Shown piece after piece: positions 34,742 through 39,707 of a DNA stretch of 39,707 nt (the first letter of the stretch is position 1; each line of letters starts with the position of its first letter). The DNA comes from an uncultured Verrucomicrobia subdivision 3 bacterium (GTDB lineage Bacteria > Verrucomicrobiota > Verrucomicrobiia > Limisphaerales > UBA11358). The stretch covers positions 1 to 39,707 of the forward strand of contig CAITTG010000016.1 of the NCBI GenBank assembly GCA_903895255.1. Direction: 5' to 3'. Made by a program: the position numbers and the translations under genes. The notes beneath the pieces are model-generated. The model did no database searches, was not told the DNA's origin, and saw only the letters and a program-made list of their open reading frames with translations.

Positions 34742-35689
34742 TCACTTCACATTGTTGTGGAGAAATTTCAGCATGTAGTCGGCAATCACGTTGCCGTCCT
34801 CCTCGAGGGCGAAATGGCCGGTGTCCAGTAAATGCACTTCCGCCTTCGGCACGTCGTTGGTGTAAGCCAGCGCCCCGGCGGGCAGGAAAAACGGATCGTT
34901 CTTGCCCCAGACCGCCAGCACCGGCGGTTGATATTTCCGCAGCGCGGCGTGCCAGGTGTCATATTGCTTCACGTTGTTCTGGTAATCGTAGAACAATGCG
35001 AGTTGCACTGCCTGGTTGCCCGGCCGGTCCAGGGTCATTTGATCAAACGTCCACGCGTCCGGACTGACGCGGCTGGCGTCATGATACCCCGCGCTGTATT
35101 GAAATTTGGTCGTGTCCAGCGTGAGGAAGCCCCGCAAGGCCGTCTCATTCGCCGGCGATTTATCCTGCCAGTAGGCCCGGAACGGCGCCCACGCGGGACT
35201 TAAGCCCGCCTCGTAGGCATTGCCATTCTGGGTGATGATCGCCTGGATCCTTTCCGGATGTTGCACGAATAGCCGGAACCCCACCGGGGAACCGTAGTCC
35301 TGGATGTAAATGCTGTATTTCTCCAGCTTGAGCGTGTTCAGCAAGTCATCCGTGACCGCCGCCAGATGGTCAAACGTGTAGGCAAACTCCGCCGGCGCCG
35401 GCTGGTCGGAATAACCAAAGCCCGGATAATCCGGCGCGATCACATGGTATTTCCCCGCCAGCTTCGGAATCAGATTCCGGTACATGTGCGACGACGACGG
35501 AAACCCGTGCAGTAACACAATCGTCGGCCGGGTCGGCTGGCCGGCTTCGCGATAGAACAGATTGAGTCCGTCCACCTTGACGGTGTGGTAGGTGACTTCC
35601 GGGGCATTTTCCGCGCGCAACATGCCGGGCAGCGCCAGACTGCCAGCGGTCAGGAGGAGGGAGACGATGGATTTGAAATTGTTTTTCAT
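34742..35689 (-). CDS. exported alpha/beta hydrolase (epoxide hydrolase/dehalogenase-like)
   Basis: A 315-residue hydrolase with a signal peptide (about 1-26). HGFPSSSHMYRNL (61-73) is the oxyanion loop. The nucleophile is Asp (D131 in IYIQDYGSPVG), as in epoxide hydrolases and haloalkane dehalogenases, rather than Ser. The acid is D264 in VWGKNDPFF and the base is H291 in DTGHFALEE. It lacks the paired Trp/Asn signature that would allow a confident dehalogenase call. Part of the TetR-led operon. Confidence 0.87.
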   Translation of the reverse strand: MKNNFKSIVSLLLTAGSLALPGMLRAENAPEVTYHTVKVDGLNLFYREAGQPTRPTIVLLHGFPSSSHMYRNLIPKLAGKYHVIAPDYPGFGYSDQPAPAEFAYTFDHLAAVTDDLLNTLKLEKYSIYIQDYGSPVGFRLFVQHPERIQAIITQNGNAYEAGLSPAWAPFRAYWQDKSPANETALRGFLTLDTTKFQYSAGYHDASRVSPDAWTFDQMTLDRPGNQAVQLALFYDYQNNVKQYDTWHAALRKYQPPVLAVWGKNDPFFLPAGALAYTNDVPKAEVHLLDTGHFALEEDGNVIADYMLKFLHNNVK

Positions 35690-35759
35690 AATTTTTATAG
35701 GTTTGGGTTGGATAAATGGTGGTCGGGCGGGCAGTTCTTGGGCTGCCCGCCCGGTTGGT

Positions 35760-36134
35760 TTAGAAAATCAGTGTATGCCAGCCATCCACCAGATACTGGC
35801 GGACGCTTAATAGTCCCGGGGTGCCGGCCACGGGATTGTTTTTTACCTCCGGCACGCCGCAGGCCTTCGCCCCCTCCGTCGCGCCAAACGCGGCGGCGCA
35901 GCCGCACGACACGCCGGTAACGGCCTCGCGCACCGAGTTATAGAGGGCGTTAAACGGATGCCCGACCTTGGTCAGTTCCGCCGGCCAGCGGGTGCCGGCT
36001 CCGATGAACGCGACCTCCACCTGGTCGCCGGCCGCCAGGGATTCCTGCGCGAGAGACAAGGCGTTAAAGAGGCGTCCGTTGGCTTCGTCGTTGTTGGTTT
36101 TGGGATCACTAATGATGATGATGGCTGTTTTCAT
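35760..36134 (-). CDS. DsrE-family protein
   Basis: A 124-residue DsrE/DsrF-like small protein. The N-terminus MKTAIIIISDPKTNNDEANGRLFNALSLAQ and the central GDQVEVAFIGAGTRWP fit the fold. Cys residues in VSCGCAAAFGA occupy the position of the sulfur-carrier cysteine in this family. It probably works in sulfur or thiol relay or as an oxidative-stress accessory. It sits 54 bp after the tautomerase gene in the same operon. Confidence 0.8.
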   Translation of the reverse strand: MKTAIIIISDPKTNNDEANGRLFNALSLAQESLAAGDQVEVAFIGAGTRWPAELTKVGHPFNALYNSVREAVTGVSCGCAAAFGATEGAKACGVPEVKNNPVAGTPGLLSVRQYLVDGWHTLIF

Positions 36135-36188
36135 TTGATTTTGGATTCTCTAGTTTTTGGTTTGGTTTGGTTTTTCGAACAAATCGGT

Positions 36189-36608
36189 TTAGTGGGCGGT
36201 GCGGATGGCCTCGCCTAATTCCTCGTTGGTGTAAGTCCGGCCGGCAATACCCCAGAGACCGTCCACCGCGTAAAGCATGTTCACATAAATGCGGTCCCGG
36301 GCCACCCGGCCTTCCGCAGCCTTGGCGATGACCTCGGTGACTTCCCGCACATACGCCTCCTTCTGTGGCGGTGTCGCCAGCGCGAAACCCGGCACGTGGG
36401 TTTCCACAATCACGAGATTTGCCGGTTGGCCGCCCGCAAAACTGCGGCCCGCGGGCACGGTGGTAATCTCCCCAATGACATGGCGTTCCAGAAAGGCATT
36501 GCCCGTCAAGCCGTGCAGCTTGAGAAAACAATCGGTCACGGCCTTATGGATGGCAGCCAGCGTTTCGTCCCGCAGCACGCCCTCGGTGGTAATGATGTTG
36601 AATGGCAT
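36189..36608 (-). CDS. tautomerase-superfamily protein
   Basis: A 139-residue protein of the 4-oxalocrotonate tautomerase/MIF superfamily. Pro2 follows the initiator Met (MPFNIITTEG), as needed for the N-terminal proline catalytic base. Conserved segments are LRDETLAAIHKAVTDCF and VREVTEVIAKAAEGRVARDRIYVNML. The length suggests a fused two-unit form rather than a 60-residue monomer. Located directly after the TetR gene, with an operator-like palindrome between. Confidence 0.78.
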   Translation of the reverse strand: MPFNIITTEGVLRDETLAAIHKAVTDCFLKLHGLTGNAFLERHVIGEITTVPAGRSFAGGQPANLVIVETHVPGFALATPPQKEAYVREVTEVIAKAAEGRVARDRIYVNMLYAVDGLWGIAGRTYTNEELGEAIRTAH

Positions 36609-36645
36609 AATCGGATGTTCTTGTTTTTTGGTTGGTTGCGTTTTA

Positions 36646-36674
36646 ACCGATACTATCTATGCATCGGTAGAATA
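36646..36674. promoter_or_regulatory. probable TetR operator before the tautomerase gene
   Basis: ACCGAT (36646-36651) and ATCGGT (36663-36668) form an inverted repeat around CTATCTAT. The minus strand reads ATTCTACCGATGCATAGATAG, closely resembling the site in front of the regulator gene itself. Confidence 0.55.
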
Positions 36675-36688
36675 AAGGTGCAAAAAAA

Positions 36689-37261
36689 TTATTTCTGGTT
36701 CAGCGTCAACTGCTTTAAAACCCCGGCCACCTCGGCCAGCGTGTTGCCCTCGGTGGCCCGCGCAATTGCCAGCGCGCCCTGCAATGTGGCATACCACAAA
36801 TGCGCCAGCGCGATTGGATCACAGGATGCCGGGAGTTCGCCCCGGGTGCGTCCCTCGGTGAGAAAACGGGCAATCCAGCCCTGGCTGTCCGTCATCAACC
36901 GGTTTAATTCCTGCTGTACTTCCTTGGGCAGGCTGGCGAACTCACCGGCCAGGGCCGAGGCCACACAAATCCGGCTGTTCGTTTTCAAACAATAACTGTA
37001 AAGCGCAACAACGCCCTCCAAACGGTCGGCCAGGCTCGTTTTCTCCACCGCAATTTTGGCCATTGCATCCCCCACCATGTCCCGGTAGCGCCGGACCAGT
37101 GCCACGGCCAGATCCGTCTTGGCCGGGAAATGATAATGAATGCTCGCCGTGCGGATGCCCACCTGCTCCGCGAGATCGCGGTAGCTGTAGCCATTGTGGC
37201 CCCGGGTCTGCACCAGCAGTTGGGCCGCATCCAGCAATTGCGTTTTAATGTCATCACTCAT
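36689..37261 (-). CDS. TetR/AcrR-family regulator
   Basis: A 190-residue repressor. The N-terminal HTH (about 5-50) reads TQLLDAAQLLVQTRGHNGYSYRDLAEQVG and TASIHYHFPAKTDLAVALV, the typical TetR DNA-binding domain. The C-terminal domain has the TetR_C form with LAHLWYATLQGALAIARA. It is the first gene of the leftward operon with tautomerase, DsrE-like, hydrolase and SDR genes. Similar palindromes precede its own start and the tautomerase gene, so it should repress both. The inducer is unknown, probably a reactive electrophile (inference). Confidence 0.92.
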   Translation of the reverse strand: MSDDIKTQLLDAAQLLVQTRGHNGYSYRDLAEQVGIRTASIHYHFPAKTDLAVALVRRYRDMVGDAMAKIAVEKTSLADRLEGVVALYSYCLKTNSRICVASALAGEFASLPKEVQQELNRLMTDSQGWIARFLTEGRTRGELPASCDPIALAHLWYATLQGALAIARATEGNTLAEVAGVLKQLTLNQK

Positions 37262-37277
37262 TACGCTATAAATCTAC

Positions 37278-37294
37278 CTATCTATTGATAGAAT
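37278..37294. promoter_or_regulatory. probable TetR autoregulatory operator
   Basis: CTATC-TATT-GATAG (37278-37291) is a perfect inverted repeat 17 bp upstream of the tetR ATG. On the minus strand, ATTCTATCAATAGATAG aligns with the site at 36646-36674. Confidence 0.6.
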
Positions 37295-37330
37295 GCAACA
37301 ACAATTTTAATTTATTTTTCGCCCGGCCAA

Positions 37331-37366
37331 AAACGCAAAAACGGCACCCTGGTTAAAGGGTGCCGT
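37331..37366 (-). terminator. intrinsic terminator of the PEP-CTERM gene
   Basis: A perfect 10-bp stem, ACGGCACCCT (37341-37350) and AGGGTGCCGT (37357-37366), with a 6-nt loop. On the minus strand it is followed by TTTTGCGTTT, giving a U-tract for the leftward transcript from 38371. Confidence 0.85.
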
Positions 37367-37419
37367 AAAGTGCGAATTAAAACCGGCTTAACAACCGTTC
37401 GGACCACTGGGCCGGACGC

Positions 37420-38328
37420 TTACGCTTGGTTGGCCGTTTCCATGCGGTCCATGCGGCGCTTGGCCCAGATGCCCAGTGCGAGGAACCCGCCGAGGGTGAG
37501 GTACATGGAGGGTTCCGGGGTGGCCATCAGGGAGTGAATGGTCGCCGTGCCGACATTGATCGCGATGATCGCGTCGTTGTAATCCTTGTCGCCGCCGTTC
37601 CAGGAATCCTTGAAGTCGATGAACAGGTAAGGGCTATTGAGCTGCGGGATGGCAAACACCGAGGCGGTAAAGCCGCCCGTGTGCAGCACACCATCAGGAT
37701 TGGCCGAGGCGCCGCCGCTGTTAAAGACAGTGTTCCCGCCATTCGCACCGTTGGAAATTAGGAAGAAATCCAGCGGAGTGCCCTTGGCAAAGGTGCCCAG
37801 GTTGACAAAGTCACCGGGTACCAGGGGTTGGGAGGGATTGGGCGCGCCATAGTTGTCCGCCGCGTTGGGGTTGAAATCCTCGGGGCTGGAAACGTTCGGG
37901 AAAATCAACTCGGGGTTGCCGCTGTTGACGCCCACGCCCGTGGTGTTGAAGCCGAGGGAGTTGTTAAAGCCAGCGCTCTCGGAGACGAAGTAAGCCTGCA
38001 CGCTCTGGCTGGTGGCGAGCTTGAGCTTGGACGGGTCCACGGAGAACACTTTGGCATCGCCGGTATTGTTGCGACCGTCCGGCAGGTTGGCCTGAATGAA
38101 TCCCAGCGCTTGGGAAAGAGTCGTATTATCAAAGCTCGCGGCGGCGGCGTCGGAGCCGGCGGTCATGACCTGGCCGACAATCGGCAGGCCCAGTGGATCA
38201 ACATTGGATTGCACCGGGGAGGGGGTGCCGTTGCTCGCCGCCGGGGTGGCCACGGCGGAGATTAAGGAGGCGGTCAGGGAGGCGGCCAGCAGGGCCGGCA
38301 GGCGGAGGTTTTTAATCGTGTTCTTCAT
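37420..38328 (-). CDS. DUF4114-type PEP-CTERM protein
   Basis: A 302-residue exported protein. Start ATG 38328 (MKNTIKNLRLPALLAASLTASL, a signal peptide) is preferred to an in-frame start at 38382, because the latter lies inside the sigma-54 -12 element. The C-terminus has the exosortase signal: ATPEPS (269-274), a transmembrane stretch and an AKRRMDR basic tail. DUF4114 is indicated by LFIDFKDSWNGGDKDYNDAIIAINVG (235-260), a calcium-site-like strand pair. The protein should be anchored or secreted by an exosortase encoded elsewhere, probably with exopolysaccharide. It has a sigma-54-type promoter and a strong terminator, so it is a single-gene transcript. Confidence 0.87.
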   Translation of the reverse strand: MKNTIKNLRLPALLAASLTASLISAVATPAASNGTPSPVQSNVDPLGLPIVGQVMTAGSDAAAASFDNTTLSQALGFIQANLPDGRNNTGDAKVFSVDPSKLKLATSQSVQAYFVSESAGFNNSLGFNTTGVGVNSGNPELIFPNVSSPEDFNPNAADNYGAPNPSQPLVPGDFVNLGTFAKGTPLDFFLISNGANGGNTVFNSGGASANPDGVLHTGGFTASVFAIPQLNSPYLFIDFKDSWNGGDKDYNDAIIAINVGTATIHSLMATPEPSMYLTLGGFLALGIWAKRRMDRMETANQA

Positions 38329-38381
38329 AGTATGTTTAGTTTTTAAGGTTGTTACGGTTTCAATCTGCACGAATCTACTCA

Positions 38382-38397
38382 AGCAGCCACCGTGCCA
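38382..38397 (-). promoter_or_regulatory. sigma-54-type promoter of the PEP-CTERM gene
   Basis: Minus strand TGGCACG-GTGG-CTGCT, one mismatch from TGGCACGNNNNTTGCW with exact -24/-12 spacing. The transcript would start near 38371, about 43 nt before the ATG at 38328. PEP-CTERM genes in other phyla are known to depend on RpoN with the PrsK/PrsR pair. Confidence 0.65.
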
Positions 38398-38535
38398 ACT
38401 TTAAACCACCCGAAAATCGCTGATTTTCGTGCTGTTTTGGCGAACTAAGCCCCAAAACCAGCGGCAATATTGCAATTACATTGCGTTTGAGGCCGGCTTG
38501 CACGTTGGTTGCATGAAAAACGCATGGTTGCATTC
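38398..38535 (-). promoter_or_regulatory. upstream activating region of the PEP-CTERM gene
   Basis: Contains the palindrome CGAAAATCGCTGATTTTCG (38411-38429, followed on the minus strand by GGTG). On the minus strand there is also a CAAACGCAATGTAATTG box (38473-38489) and two ATGCAACC boxes (38507-38514 and 38526-38533, each followed by A). The last two are about 110-130 bp upstream of -24, a normal distance for enhancer-binding proteins. The same elements occur at 20122-20253. Confidence 0.6.
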
Positions 38536-38541
38536 CATCAT

Positions 38542-39294
38542 TTAACCCCGCGCTTGCACCCGACCCAAACCACCATCCACCCCCAGCACCTGCCCGGTCA
38601 CCCAGCTTTGTTCACTATTTAAGAGCCAGTCAATCGCCGAGGCCACTTCCTTCGGCTCACCAATCCGCCCGAGTGGATGCATGGCGGCGGACATTTTGGC
38701 CACCGTTTCGTTTTGCGTCAGGCTGCGCGCCAGCTCGGTCCGGGTCAAGCCCGGCGCGACACAATTCACGCGCACCCCATAACGCGCATAACTCGCCGCC
38801 GCCGCCAGGGCCAATCCCTCCACCCCGGCCTTGGCCGCGGCAATCGCCTCGTGATTGACCAGCCCCCGCTGCGCCGCCACCGAGGAGCAGAGCACAATAC
38901 TGCCACCCCCGGTCTGCCGCATCATCACCCGCGCCGCCGCCCGCACGAGATAAAAGGCGGTGGTGAGATTAATCGCCAGGGTGTCGGCAAACTCCGCATC
39001 ACTCAGCAAATGCGCCGGCTTTAACAAGATGGAACCGGCGCAATTCACCACTCCGTCCAGCCGGCCATGACTCGCCAGCACCGATTGGAACAAAGCGTCC
39101 ACCGCCGCGCTGTCCCGGGCTTCGAGCGGCCGGGCGGTCGCCCCCGTCTCCGCCGCCACCGCCGCCAGCCGTTCCGGCTGGCGGCCGGTAATCACCAACC
39201 GCTGCCCCCGCGCCGCCAGCCGCCGCGCCAGCGCCGACCCAATCCCCCCCGAACCCCCGACAATCAAAACCACCGGACCATTATCATCACTCAT
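38542..39294 (-). CDS. SDR-family protein lacking the usual catalytic Tyr
   Basis: A 250-residue short-chain dehydrogenase/reductase-like protein. The cofactor motif is GGSGGIG (13-19), NCAG is at 84-87 and a Ser pair sits in VLCSSVAA (about 137-138). In place of YxxxK it has NHEAIAAAK, with I151 where Tyr is expected and K155 retained. The C-terminal [13 protein letters not shown] is standard. A divergent SDR subgroup with HEAIAAAK is known, so this may be a functional variant rather than damage. It lies upstream of the PEP-CTERM regulatory region on the same strand. Substrate unknown. Confidence 0.88.
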   Translation of the reverse strand: MSDDNGPVVLIVGGSGGIGSALARRLAARGQRLVITGRQPERLAAVAAETGATARPLEARDSAAVDALFQSVLASHGRLDGVVNCAGSILLKPAHLLSDAEFADTLAINLTTAFYLVRAAARVMMRQTGGGSIVLCSSVAAQRGLVNHEAIAAAKAGVEGLALAAAASYARYGVRVNCVAPGLTRTELARSLTQNETVAKMSAAMHPLGRIGEPKEVASAIDWLLNSEQSWVTGQVLGVDGGLGRVQARG

Positions 39295-39370
39295 ATTTCT
39301 AATTAAATTAAAATGTTAAGATTAATAAACGTAATGAAGGTACCCCAGATTTCCCCCGGCGCAAGTGCCC

Positions 39371-39457
39371 GCGATCCCCCTGCCCGGCGCGCGGGTCCGT
39401 GACCCGCAGCACGTCGCCACGCTGGCCGCCGTCAAAATGAACCAGCCAGCTCATCCC
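39371..39457. repeat. 87-bp dispersed repeat, copy 1
   Basis: Starts GCGATCCCCCTGCCCGGCGC and ends CCAGCCAGCTCATCCC. It contains the hairpin GCGGGTC-CGT-GACCCGC. About 77 of 87 positions match copy 2, and the first 41 bases are identical. Confidence 0.8.
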
Positions 39458-39582
39458 ACCCCGCTTGATTGCACTGAGGGTCATCCCATCTCGCGCCAGC
39501 GTCCTGGAGTGCGCCAGCCCTCTGGCGCTTTAGCTGTCCGCCATCCCTTTCCTGGCCTTACCGAACCTCAGTGCGTCAACCG

Positions 39583-39669
39583 GCGATCCCCCTGCCCGGC
39601 GCGCGGGTCCGTGACCCGCAGCATCTCATCAGGCTGACCACCGCCAGAATTAACCAGCCAGCTCATCCC
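39583..39669. repeat. 87-bp dispersed repeat, copy 2
   Basis: Same length, orientation and hairpin as copy 1, beginning 212 bp after it. The differences cluster between the identical 5' half and the identical last 18 bases. Confidence 0.8.
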
Positions 39670-39707
39670 GCCCGGCCTCATTTCTCCTGACCGCTCCGAC
39701 GAAGCCC

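Larger units (their letters stand above)
39307..39707. other. intergenic tail with dispersed repeats
   Basis: About 400 bp to the window edge with no supported gene. It is AT-rich up to about 39345, then GC-rich with two copies of an 87-bp repeat and a middle part containing GTGCGCCAGCCCTCTGGCGC, itself a hairpin. Confidence 0.5.

Noticed and set aside
39365..39637. 90-codon frame across the right-hand repeats
   Set aside because: It runs through both repeat copies and reads as repeated Pro/Arg-rich peptide, so it is a product of the repeats.
1..39707. CRISPR arrays, transposase genes, prophage genes and rRNA
   Set aside because: None were found. The regular repeats in the window are protein-coding (14.5-20.0 kb) or isolated pairs.

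Overview
The window looks like chromosomal DNA of a Verrucomicrobiota bacterium, probably of the Pedosphaera/Limisphaerales type. This is inferred from protein families, not from a marker gene. The pointers are a 1,840-residue exported protein built of autotransporter-associated beta-strand repeats, two H-X9-DG pseudopilin-like proteins, a PEP-CTERM protein, histidine kinases with large periplasmic OB-like or beta-rich sensor regions, an SGNH-TPR/carbamoyltransferase cluster, and high G+C with few strong Shine-Dalgarno sites.

Layout. 1-1551: an integron edge, with an integron-type tyrosine recombinase (+) and, divergent from it, one AT-richer membrane-protein cassette bounded by complementary 7-bp core sites. 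1862-3315 (-): a carboxymuconolactone-decarboxylase-like protein, an ECF sigma factor and a zinc-finger anti-sigma. 3454-4828 (-): a DUF1826-like protein and a ParD/ParE pair. 5205-5278 (-): tRNA-Gly(UCC). 5398-10017: pyrC, a thioredoxin-like protein, an opposing DUF4143-type ATPase, then carA. 10098-11476: an FHA protein and a pseudopilin-like protein behind a sigma-54-type promoter. 11572-14324 (-): a NarL-type two-component pair, divergent from the giant repeat protein (14515-20037), which ends in a good terminator.

20106-20433 holds no protein gene. It contains a sigma-54-type promoter with upstream motifs and a terminator-ended, structured putative small RNA. 20434-21114 (-) is a HAD phosphatase. 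21266-28080 (+) carries a second NarL-type two-component pair, then a compact cluster: SGNH hydrolase-TPR protein, a 50-aa DUF5989-like membrane peptide, a NodU/CmcH-type carbamoyltransferase and an SxtJ-like membrane protein. 28227-33831 (+) is an alpha-glucan locus: a four-module glucan-binding-like exported protein, a pseudopilin-like protein, a GH13 enzyme and an MFS sugar transporter. 33953-37261 (-) is a TetR-led operon: tautomerase, DsrE-like, alpha/beta hydrolase and SDR. 37420-38328 (-) is a DUF4114/PEP-CTERM protein whose upstream region is strikingly like the one at 20.1-20.3 kb. An SDR lacking the usual catalytic Tyr follows, and the window ends in two copies of an 87-bp repeat.

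The most promising undescribed element is the shared regulatory cassette. A sigma-54 -24/-12 promoter, a CGAAAATC-type palindrome, two ATGCAACC boxes and a CAAACGCA..AATTG box occur in front of both the PEP-CTERM gene and the putative small RNA. This suggests that one enhancer-binding regulator controls a surface protein and a regulatory RNA together.
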